From positions 186,001-250,000 of the forward strand of contig WJXW01000013.1 of NCBI GenBank assembly GCA_015832175.1: DNA of 64,000 nucleotides, in the 5' to 3' direction. This DNA is from Paraphaeosphaeria minitans. Taxonomy: Eukaryota; Ascomycota; Dothideomycetes; Pleosporales; Didymosphaeriaceae. The notes under the pieces were generated by a model. That model ran no database searches. It had not been told where the DNA came from and was given only the letters and a program-made list of their open reading frames with translations. Position 1 is the stretch's first letter. Every line of letters begins with the position of its first letter. Positions 43,788-52,918 of the stretch are shown in pieces. Both the position numbers and the translations under genes were made by a program.

Positions 43788-45737
43788 ATGACGGGCCAAG
43801 TACCCAGCATGTCTTCTGATAATTGCCAAAGGAACTCGGTTTCCAGCAACTTTCCCCGCTCGGGTTATGATCAGGATGAGGATGCGCACATCTCCAAGAA
43901 GCGACGGGTGTCAAGTGCAGAGCCGGATTGGCAGGCGCAGCTGCAACAGGCCTTGGGAAGAGCATCCGTTGAACACTCGCAGCTCCAGAAAGGTGTTTCC
44001 CGAGACCATCCTGTCAACCAAAACATCATTAGCGAGAACAGTTTGTGCCCTCACCCGCAATGGTTGCCCCAGGAACCGGCTGCCGTTGAGACAGGTCGAA
44101 TGCGACGGACCCTTTCGTCTACCACTGCGCCTTCAAGCATCGAGTCCTATCGCCAGTCGCATCTTAGAACCCCTGCTTATGACCAACCCGGCCGAGCGAT
44201 ATCGAATATACTTGGGGCCATGGCGCAATCAGCCTACCTTGTGCCTTCTCAGAATGCCTCGAGCCTGAACTCGCCCGCCAATGTCGAGGAAATAGCTGCA
44301 CTTAATCAATCCGGCCGCTACGACTACGATTTCCAGGCACTCGCGGTCAACTACCACGAGCCATTGAATTTCACGGCTGTCGAGATCATCGCTTTCCTAC
44401 CGATGCTCTACTGCAACAGCTCAATCGCGCGACGCTTCGTCAACAATGGCATTGAAAACCCTATACACGCTGAGATTGCCGAGGCTCATCACATTTATCC
44501 TCGACCCGTCTTGGAAATTGGGAGAGAGTACTACAATGCTTTGCGGCCATCAGCCTGGAGTACAATGCCCAAGGAGGAGATCGCTAAAATGTGGAGCCGA
44601 AAGAATCATAGAAAGCCATCTGACTGGGATGCTACAAACATCTCAATGAATGAGTTTGTACCTGATCGGATCATCAAAGAAGGTGTCAGCGCACCGACTC
44701 CGACTAGCGTGCCGTTCCGCGTACTCATGCATGGCATCAAGCAAATCCCGACGGATAATGACGCTGCAGACCTCACCCGCGCCATCCAGTTCGCCAACAG
44801 CGATCAAGCGAAAAATATGTTCCCTGGTCGAGACTTGATGTTTCCGGACGATCTAGTCGATATTCTTGGAACTATCGGGCCCACCTTGATCACCCAGCAG
44901 CATAGAGACAAAGAGATTGTCAAGCGATACCGAAAGCTTTACGAGGCAAAGAAAAAGCTCAAGAAGAGTTCACGGGCTGGTAACACTAGAACAGGCCAGC
45001 ACAGCAGTGATCGAACTCTCTCACAATCGGGGCATGATCCGGACTCTTCTGTCCCGCCCGAGAATCCTCTTCCGCTGCTGGGGTCTTCTCCGGAAGCCTC
45101 GCCTAGGAGGTCTGAGACGAGACTTTCGTCTGTCTCTCATTCTCCGCACAGCGCCGAGCAATCCAAGCACGGCTCGATGTTGCAGTCTCCAATAACTGAT
45201 ATACCGCCCAAATACCCCAGCGAACAGCAGGTACAGAATTTACCTACCGAATATCTTCTTACTATAGGAATGAATCGAAGCAACAAATTGCTTCGTGACC
45301 TCGACCCGAGTCTTCCCCTTCACAGCGACGACCCTGTCACGATAGCCCAGCTCATATTGGCAATTCGGTTCGCTCGTCGACCCGACCAAAAAGAGATTGA
45401 TTGGCGCGACCGCGTGGAGGATATTTTTCAGATCTGTGCGATGCTGCAGGCCGACCGCGAAATTGGGATGATTCCATCGGACGATCAAGCGTGGTACGAG
45501 CGAGGTTGGGAACAATGGCTAGGCGAGCGGCAACGTGCGTTGGATAATTCCATGGCCGCTTTGCAGGAAGAGCTGGGTGTACATGTATCACTACCGTCTC
45601 GCTTTACTGCCGAGGACTATGAGGATCTTTTCGGCGAGCCTGCACCAGAGTATCTATCGACGCCAGAGCACTTTCAGTATTACGATGACGTATTTGGGTT
45701 TTCCGACGATGATGCTATGCAGAACGCCTCGGCGTAG
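43788..45737 (+). CDS. 649-aa protein with a core domain plus a second IDW half-copy (family member H)
   Basis: The open frame starts at GTG 43725; the first ATG is 43788. The N-terminus has SKKRRV, a nuclear localisation-type patch. The core domain spans about residues 194-365: FTAVEIIAFLP, then IARRFVNNG, then PFRVLMHGIKQIP, DAADLTRAIQFA, and MFPDDLVDILGTIG. A Lys-rich linker and Ser/Pro-rich stretch follow. At 485-560 there is a second module, LTIGMNRSNKLLRDL...LAIRFARRPDQKEIDW, which aligns both with the ends of members E and F and with the second half of its own core. The C-terminus is acidic (FGFSDDD). It is the link between the two module types. No family name is known to me. Confidence 0.85.
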   Translation: MTGQVPSMSSDNCQRNSVSSNFPRSGYDQDEDAHISKKRRVSSAEPDWQAQLQQALGRASVEHSQLQKGVSRDHPVNQNIISENSLCPHPQWLPQEPAAVETGRMRRTLSSTTAPSSIESYRQSHLRTPAYDQPGRAISNILGAMAQSAYLVPSQNASSLNSPANVEEIAALNQSGRYDYDFQALAVNYHEPLNFTAVEIIAFLPMLYCNSSIARRFVNNGIENPIHAEIAEAHHIYPRPVLEIGREYYNALRPSAWSTMPKEEIAKMWSRKNHRKPSDWDATNISMNEFVPDRIIKEGVSAPTPTSVPFRVLMHGIKQIPTDNDAADLTRAIQFANSDQAKNMFPGRDLMFPDDLVDILGTIGPTLITQQHRDKEIVKRYRKLYEAKKKLKKSSRAGNTRTGQHSSDRTLSQSGHDPDSSVPPENPLPLLGSSPEASPRRSETRLSSVSHSPHSAEQSKHGSMLQSPITDIPPKYPSEQQVQNLPTEYLLTIGMNRSNKLLRDLDPSLPLHSDDPVTIAQLILAIRFARRPDQKEIDWRDRVEDIFQICAMLQADREIGMIPSDDQAWYERGWEQWLGERQRALDNSMAALQEELGVHVSLPSRFTAEDYEDLFGEPAPEYLSTPEHFQYYDDVFGFSDDDAMQNASA

Positions 45738-46122
45738 GCAAGCGGTGCCGGGGCTGGAGGTAACGTCGCGAATCCAGATAGAATTCACTCTGGTCAGCCG
45801 GGCGTCGCAGGGGTGACAAAATTTGCAGTTGGAGGTCATCATGAGGTCTGAACTGGATTCAAAGATCATATGTCCGGTATTGCTGATGTGAATATGCTGG
45901 CGTTGTTATGGGGTAGCGCTGGAAACCCCTATCGCATCCATGAACAACAGTACCCGGAAATTCTTCCAAAAGGGCTAACACTATCGAATATAGCAATTGA
46001 AATGATCGTGTTGATAGCAATGGGGTATGCGCCTGGCTTGGTCAGGGCATGTCAGCATTTACATAGCAAAATCGAAATAGTGTGAAAATTTTTCAAGGAA
46101 ATTTGTCTGCGAAAAGCTCTTG

Positions 46123-46646
46123 TTACACCACCAGTGCAGCTCCCACTCCCATCATTACCATTGCAACGCCTGCCCCCCAAGCTGCTTCTTTAGGGGACCC
46201 TCCCATCATCATGCCTGTAGCAGTGGCCGTCTCCATGCTCCTACCGCTCGTGCCGCTCATTTCCATCCCCGAAATCTCGGACATAGCCTTTGTCGTGCCA
46301 GTAGCCATGGACATGCCGGACATGCTCATCTCTGCTGCCGCAGTAGCCATTTGAGAGGACATGGCCTGCAGCACGTTAGCGCATGGTAAGCAAGGTCCAA
46401 GAGGCACGTACACTACCAACAGACTCAGCCGACGCTGCAAGTGCAGCATCCGTGGGTTTGGATTCGCCCCACATCATCGTCACTGCCGGCATGGCTGAGG
46501 CTGGAGTAGCGGAAGACTCTGTTTGCACTGTTAGGCTTCTGGAACGAGGTTTGGGTGCAAGATATTAGGTCGTATTTGTTACCTTTCTGAGCCACAACGG
46601 AGAGCGCAAAGAGCATGATCGAGCTGAGGATCTTAAGGGTGTGCAT
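46123..46646 (-). CDS. Small secreted Met-rich protein with GPI-anchor signal (three exons)
   Basis: Exons 46646-46583, 46527-46412 and 46365-46123 give 140 aa. Both introns are textbook: 46528-46582 (GTAACA...CTAACAG) and 46366-46411 (GTACGT, branch GCTAAC, CTGCAG). Signal peptide at about 1-19 (MHTLKILSSIMLFALSVVA). The mature part is Ser/Ala/Thr-rich with dense methionines (MSMSGMSMATG, MEMSG, GMMMGG). The hydrophobic C-terminus (GAGVAMVMMGVGAALVV) following small residues fits a GPI attachment signal. Met clusters of this kind bind copper in other protein families, so copper handling at the cell surface is possible but unproven. It does not belong to the modular family around it. Confidence 0.83.
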
Positions 46647-46769
46647 ATCGGGTAATTAATCACAACGTCTAACAAGAGAAAATATTGAAAGGAACGTAGC
46701 TGCCCAGCAGGTGATGTGGTGAAGCAGAGGAATGGCGATTAACTCCCCCAGAACTACGGGCACACTATA

Positions 46770-46777
46770 CTATATAC
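46770..46777 (-). promoter_or_regulatory. TATA-like box of the Met-rich secreted protein gene
   Basis: Minus-strand GTATATAG region about 124 bp before the ATG at 46646. Confidence 0.4.
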
Positions 46778-47195
46778 CTTTTCGTGATTTAAATCCAGCG
46801 TTCTTGAGATTCATGCAGCCGTCATCGAGACTCGGAAGCGAAGCTTCCTGTCGCGCCTGGGGTCATACGATTGGCGCGATCGCCTCTGCCCCATCGTGAT
46901 TGGCCCAGCACCATCAAGAGGAAACAACCGCAGTTGTCAAACGATCGAGGGTGTGTTTGAAGAGAGGAAGCTTGTTGCAGGGTTGTTTCATGATCGCCAC
47001 TGGCTAAAGGGTGCAACCGAGGCTTGCCGGATGGGGGAAGGTCGATGCAGGGGCGGGGAAACCTTGTTCGAACTTCAGGCTACTGCGTCAACCCTCTCAG
47101 AACGTTGCAAACACCACCCTCGCGCTTTCAGACTCTGATAGCACATGTCAGATTGACATACCGGTCGTTCACACGACTTATGGTCGGCGACACCC

Positions 47196-48610
47196 TCAGC
47201 GACGTGGCCATGGGCGCGGCCTGAACTTCAGTCTGCCCTCCGCATCGAAGTACTCTTCGTCAATGTCTCCCCGAATACTCATAATTGTATCGATCTCGCG
47301 CCTGTACATCGAGGCCAGTGTGCCCTCAACCATCGTCGATACCCAAGCCGTGTCTTCCTTCTCTTCTTGTTGATTATTCTCAATGGAGATGACGAGTTCG
47401 GCGGATGCCCAGGTTTGCTCTTGGCGAAGCTCAGCGATGCGCTCCATGTGCTCTGGACACTCTGTCCACCCCGTCTCACCAAATGTGGTATGTTGTTCGG
47501 CTGCCCAACGGAGGTTCTCCGCCCACCCGCCCAGGTCGTCGGACTTCAGGCTCTTGATGGTGACGCGATGAAGAGGGCGAAAGGGCGCCGTTACGCGCGG
47601 GCCGTTACCGAAGGCGTATGCGTCGAACATATCATCGGTCTTGGGTGAAGGCTTTGCTGAGTAGGCATATTGAAGAGCTTGGGACAACATCGTGCTGCCA
47701 CCAGTGAGAGGCGGCTTCACCCATCGCATGGGTTTGGGACCGGACTCTTCGTTTTCATCTTCGACACCGCTGTCTTCAGTTCCCGAGAAGTCTTCTATCG
47801 GACAGTCAACACACGATACCACTCGGAACTCTCACTACGACAGATGAAACACCTTGACCTACCTTCCTGGAGCTCACGACTTTTAAATGACGGGCGCCAT
47901 CGACGACCTGACCGCCTGGGTGCTTCTCCCTCGGTTTTCGGCGTGACTGATCGTCGAAGAGCTTGTTTCGATTGTGGATTGAGCTCAGCCGGCCTAGTCC
48001 TGCGAGGTATATGAGGTATAGCATGCTCCCAGCGCTCGAAGATTGGACGATCCATGTTTGCCGCAACAGGTTGCTTCGATCCTCCAAGATGCGCAAGCAA
48101 CATGTTGTAGTTGGAAGGGTACATCCACTCTTCGGACGGGTTTTGGACGCAGTGTTGAACCAGTCTTGTCAAGTCCAGCGCGTCGACGCCAGCGGGCATA
48201 TGCCTAACACCATCCGCCAGACGAGCAAACCGGATATCAGCGTCAGGTTTGCGCTTGTGATAAGTGCTCAGCGAGACCCTGAAGCCACTCACACTCAAAC
48301 TTTCTGCATTCCAGTCCCGCAGGCTGTCCGCGAAGTACTGTGGGTGCTTTTTGAGAGTCCAGCCGCTATGGCCGTCATGCCTCATAGCATTCCGCACTGT
48401 CCTGTAGCAGTATTCCGCGGTCCATTGCTGCTCGAGCACACGATTAGTGTTGACGATAGACAGGATGGCATCTAAAGAGATCCCGTTTGAGGCGAAGCGA
48501 TAGATTACGTCCGGAGAGTTAAGACAACCAGGGAGGAAAGTGAGCAGCTCGATCGCGGTGAAGTTTGCGTTGGGGAAACGCATATTTCGTGTCAGATTCT
48601 CTACAGACAT
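47196..48610 (-). CDS. 448-aa protein with core domain and RWA-E C-terminal module (family member K, two exons)
   Basis: Exon 1 48610-47863 and exon 2 47794-47196, with a clear 68-bp phase-1 intron 47795-47862 (GTAGGT, branch TTGAC, end GATAG). The start is ATG 48610; the frame runs open upstream to GTG 48700. The core domain is at about 17-197: FTAIELLTFLP, DVIYRFASNG, FARLADGVRHMPAG, DALDLTRLV (143-151), NPSEEWMYPSNYNMLLAHLGG, and the closing RPIFERWEHA. The C-terminal module is at about 320-380: PFRPLHRV, GWAENLRWAAEQ, GWTECPEHMERIAELRQEQ. The linker is acidic. The combination equals that of the neighbour at 49.1 kb, which is transcribed divergently from it. Confidence 0.86.
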
Positions 48611-49059
48611 GCCTTTGTTGGAGTTGGACGTATCCAGCCCAGAGCCCGGGAGAGCAATCAACGCTGGAAAGTATGGCACTTTGAGGCTGCGTCTACACAC
48701 AAGAGAGGGGTGCTCCCGATGCTATCAAGCTGTCGGTATGTAAACACAGTCCAGATCTGGCAGGAGCGCGGTGGAGCGCGCTCGGGCCCGGACAACGCGG
48801 TCGCGATAGTCGCCACAATAACAACAAAAGCGAGCTCTCTCGCCAAGCCGACGTCGCGTACCAACCACACAAAATTAGCAAAGTCGAAGCTCCGCACAAG
48901 CTCTCTTCACTTTTTGCACTCAACCTCTCAACTACTCACTTGAATTTGAATCCACAACCTTTTGGCAAGCTTCATTGCAGCCGTCTTTACAGCCCTCAGT
49001 CTTGTTTGACGTTACAACGTAAACGCACTCAACGCACCATACACTGTTATACAAGCGTC
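48611..49059. promoter_or_regulatory. Divergent promoter region between family members K and L
   Basis: About 450 bp separate the two opposing ATGs. No clear TATA box was found. The arrangement suggests a shared bidirectional promoter for two genes with the same module content. Confidence 0.35.
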
Positions 49060-51404
49060 ATGGCTGCAAAGTCGAAGAAGGCACCCAACCCGGGCAAGTC
49101 TGGCAAGTCAGGCAAGACGTCCTCTGGCTCGACCAAGACCTCCAACGAGGCCAAGGTCTGCAAGTCCAAGAGGGCCGGCAAGGCGAGCAAAGCCTCTGAC
49201 AGTGAGGCTCAGAGCCACACACGCGCCACCAACGATTGCTTTGGTCCGACGAGCCCTCACTGGAATTTGCCGTTCCACTTGGGCAATGCCACTGCCGCCG
49301 AGCTCATATCCTACCTCCCGCATTCGCTGAAGTGTGTGGACGTCATCGATCGTTTTGTGATGAACGGTGGCAAGGCCTGGGCGCTTGCTTTTATGCGTAA
49401 GTTTCTGAACTTTCCCAGTGTCGTAGCAGCAACTGACCAATCTCAGTCAACAAGTACCGGGTCATTCCTGCCCGTGACGGTTCTTCCATCACAGCAAACT
49501 CCATTTGCATCATGTTGCAGTGTGCCATGCGAAATTATGGGTTGAAAAAATGGACCGCCGGTAAACACGTCCACTCCTACGTCCACACTACTCAGCACAA
49601 TCCCGACTCGCTCGATGTCTCTAGTTTCCGCGTCCCGTGGGTCACTCACCCCAAGGTTGGCAAGTGTAGGGAGAACTTCAACGCTGGACCCATTGAGTTT
49701 CGTGACCTCGCTCGATCCGTCAAGCTGCACCCTTCAGGCGAAGACGCGCTTGACCTCACTCGTTGCGTCCTTCACGCTGTCAATCACCCTAACGAGTCCT
49801 GGCTCTTTCCGGACGACTTCGTGAACCTGGTCAATCACCTTGGCGGAGCGCAGGCCCCCACTCGCTCTCAACGCGACGAACAAGCCTTTGACCGCCACCA
49901 AGCAGAGGCCGACACTATCGCTGCCGCTGCTCGTCGTCAACGGGCTCTCGCTGTACCTTCGGCACCCACTGCACGTCGTCGTCAACGGGCTCTCGCTGTA
50001 CCTGCCGCACCCGCCGCACCCACTGCACCCGCTGCACCCATAGCACCTGACACTCCCGTGGTTCAGTACCCTCACCTTGGCACGGCAAACACAACCGGTA
50101 GCACGCGCGACTCAGGTACGGGTCACGTGATGGTCGACTTCACGAGTAACTACACGGGCGACTTCGTGAACAACTTCACGGGCGACCTCGTGAACAACTA
50201 TACGGGCGATTCCACGAACAGCTTCAGGGGCGATTCCGTGAAGAACTTCACCGGAGAGTTTGCGAGCGACTTTACCGGCGACTCCGTGAACAATTTCACC
50301 GACGACTTCACAGGCAACTACTGGGGCAACTCCGCGAGCCACTTCACGGGTCACTTTGTGGGCAACTACGATACGCGCAACTGCGATACGTACAACTACG
50401 ATACGCGCGACTCAGACATGCGTCTCGCAGCGCCAAAGAAGCGCAGCTACGCTGAGTTCAGTGCTCCACGCTCCAACACCGCAGCCAGTCGCGAGAAGGG
50501 TCGTAGCGGTAGACTCGCCACTCAAGCAGTGAACTATCTGCAAGAGTCAGACTCGGACATCGATGCGTCTTCCAAGAACGACACTGTGTATGAGCCGCCA
50601 ACGAAAAAGCGCAGGTCTGCACGCGCGTCCTCTGCCGAGAGCAAGTTTACTGGCAACGGTACCAGCGGCTTGGAGAGCCTGGGCGATGTCACCGGCGAGA
50701 CTAGCGATGGGTTTGTCGCTCCCAATCCAAAGCGACCAGTTCGGGCCTCGGCCTTGAAGGGCCGCATCCTCACACAAAAGGCCGTTCACAAGGAGACGCC
50801 CAAGACTCCACACGCCGACAAGGCCACCCGAGCATTCATACCCATTGGCTATGCCACGCTCATGTCTGGCTTGCCCACCATGGCTACCAGGCCTACCACG
50901 GCCACAGGGCCCACCGTTCCGGACTACCTGGTCGACCCCGCCCTTCTCGGAAACACCTATGGTGATCCTGTGCCTGTTCAAGAGGCCCACATCGACCCGG
51001 TCGTCTTCGTCCAGATGCGCGCCTTGGAGGCTCGTGCTCCCGTCCAGGTCAAGGCTCCTATCCTCGACTGTGACCGTATCGTTGCCAACGACCGCAACGT
51101 GTGGGCCTACGCTGACGATGGCTGCGTCACCCGCGAGGAGATGTTTGCTTCTGCGTTCTCATATCAGCGCTTCGATGGCGCACGTGCTCAGGCTCCTTTC
51201 CGCGAGCTGCATCGTCTCTCCGACCCGGACCCCAGGGACATGAGCGACTGGGCCGAAAACATACGCTGGGCCAAAGAGCAATGGTTGTACTACACTATCG
51301 GCACGTGGACCGAGTTTGGCGGCCATCTTGAGCAGATCACCCAGTGGAGGCACGACCATGGCTGGTGGAGCGACGCCGCCATCGCCGGTGGTTTCGACCA
51401 CTAG
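49060..51404 (+). CDS. 764-aa protein with core domain, TGD repeats and RWAKE module (family member L, two exons)
   Basis: Exon 1 49060-49396 and exon 2 49447-51404; intron 49397-49446 is 50 bp (GTAAGT, branch CTGAC, end CTCAG), phase 1. The N-terminus is Lys/Ser-rich (SKKAPNPGKSGKSGK), like a nuclear or DNA-binding tail. The core domain is at about 74-262: ATAAELISYLP, DVIDRFVMNGG, RDLARSVKLHPSG, DALDLTRCV (212-220), HPNESWLFPDDFVNLVNHLGG. The linker has a duplicated RRQRALAVP unit and, at about 345-421, an array of imperfect 8-residue units (N(Y/F)TGDxVN). The C-terminal module at about 697-751 reads PFRELHRLS, DWAENIRWAKEQ, TWTEFGGHLEQI. No known family name. Confidence 0.87.
50143..50372 (+). 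repeat. Array encoding about nine NYTGD-type octapeptides
   Basis: 24-bp units inside the 49.1-kb gene, variable in the third base and in the residue after TGD (F, L, S). They fit minisatellite expansion kept in frame. Confidence 0.8.
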
Positions 51405-51452
51405 TGCCAAGTGCGACCCTCATACAAATTTTGACATTTGGCTTTCTTTCTT

Positions 51453-51505
51453 GTAAGTCTATTCCCCTGCATGCTAACTTTGATTGACACTGACTTTCTT
51501 GGCAG
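51453..51505 (+). other. Probable 3'-UTR intron of the 49.1-kb gene
   Basis: Begins GTAAGT, has GCTAAC and ACTGAC as branch candidates, and ends TTGGCAG; 53 bp long, 48 bp after the stop codon. The following sequence is T-rich and has no credible coding frame, so the intron probably lies in the untranslated region. Confidence 0.5.
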
Positions 51506-51559
51506 GAACTTGGTTTATTGATGTTTACTTCTGTTTTTTGCGCTGGAGCTGGAGGGTTC

Positions 51560-51695
51560 GAGTTGCAGTGCCTGACTCCCCCATATGGGGTTGAGTCGGC
51601 ACTGTTTGACTCGCCCTCCAGCTCAGGGCTGTTTTCGAGTTTGAGTTGTAGTGCTTGGACTCCTTTAAAGTTGAGTTGGCACTATTGGACTCGCC
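51560..51695. repeat. Imperfect direct repeat of about 55 bp
   Basis: 51560-51615 and 51642-51695 share GAGTTG(C/T)AGTGC, TTGAGT(C/T)GGCACT and GACTCGCC. The copies are separated by 26 bp. Confidence 0.6.
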
Positions 51696-52401
51696 GTATA
51701 TCTTTGGAATGTCTTTTTGATTTTGTTTTCCTGCCTATGTTTTGTTTTTTTAACCTTTCTCGTTTTCTTGACTTTTCTTGTTTTCTTGACGTTATTCTGT
51801 CTTCCTACCTCTGTTTTGATTTCTTGAATTTTTTCTTGTCTTTGATTTTGATTTCTTATTTTTGTAATGTCTTTTTTTTTAGCGTCGGCGTCCTGGTAAC
51901 TTTGGCATCTCCAACTAGTTTAGCTTGGACTTGCATATCATCGAGGGCTTCTGCGTACTGTATATCAATGGAAGATCTGCTTTTTATACAAGTCTTATAA
52001 CTACGTGTGAAGTGTGACGTAAGGGATGAGTACAGTAACACACTCAAAGCTTTGAGGATAATGCGTAGGCTGATTATAATCGGTTAGGCCGCGCGAGTTG
52101 CAAAGAGATGTTGCATTTTACTCGTGGACTGTAACAATCTTTGAGTACAGTGTGCCACCCTACGCTAGGCATTTCATTCATAGATTACAATGAGTTTTAA
52201 CGACAGTATATTACCCTAGGTTGAGCGTCTCACTTCCAACCGGTAGTGAGGTGTGAGGATAAGCTTTTACCTATTAGGCTAAGTATCCCAGTTGCATCAG
52301 TGATAGAGTACAAAGAGAGAGTGTTCACTCAGGCTGGGCACCTTATCCATGGGCTGGAGTGGATTCTAATGAAAGGGTATTACCTTATTACACTCATTTC
52401 C

Positions 52402-52530
52402 ATGCCAAACAGGGCTCCCAAGGCGAACAAGTCTGCCGATTCGGGCGAGGCTTCGAAGTCTATTAAGAACCCCAAGAAAGCTTCTAAGCCGACTGAAAAG
52501 TCTGAGTCTGACAGGGGGTTTCAGGCGTAG
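52402..52530 (+). pseudogene. Possible relic of a Lys/Ser-rich N-terminus like that of the 49.1-kb protein
   Basis: From ATG 52402 a 42-codon frame reads MPNRAPKANKSADSGEASKS, then more Lys/Ser/Pro, and stops at 52530. Its composition and order (Lys-Ala-Pro, Ser-Gly, Lys-Ala-Ser-Lys) recall the first 50 residues of the 49.1-kb protein, but nothing after it matches the core domain. It may be a decayed copy or chance. Confidence 0.3.
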
Positions 52531-52918
52531 AGGGTTGTCAAGGTCGGTTAGTTCATCCATGGGCTATAACATATTGCGAAGATGGCATGTTCACTGGTTC
52601 AGGGCACTTCTCTTAAAAGACTTTTTCAGGATTGATTGTATTTGGTACCAAAATCGCCAACTACACAATATCTCTGATACATGTGGACACCGCCAGAACA
52701 AACAGACCGTGAAACTCAACACCGTAATCCGATCGTAGTCAAAATGTTCCACAAGACATTGCTCCCGCAACATTTGTCTCTCCTTGACTGAGAGAGACTG
52801 TAAAATGAACTCGAAACACCGTTGAGTAAGGGAAAACAATAAAACATAGTTCAGCAGTGAGGGTATTGCTCTCGTGGCACTGCTAAGTGTTCATCTGTCA
52901 GGCACCCCTGGGGAAACT

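Noticed and set aside
45870..46085. 71-codon plus-strand ORF
   Set aside because: Short, no signal or domain, adjacent to the end of member H; treated as chance.
51518..52000. 160-codon Phe/Leu-rich plus-strand ORF after member L
   Set aside because: It results from a T-rich, repeat-containing 3' flank; Phe/Leu/Ser composition simply reflects poly-T.
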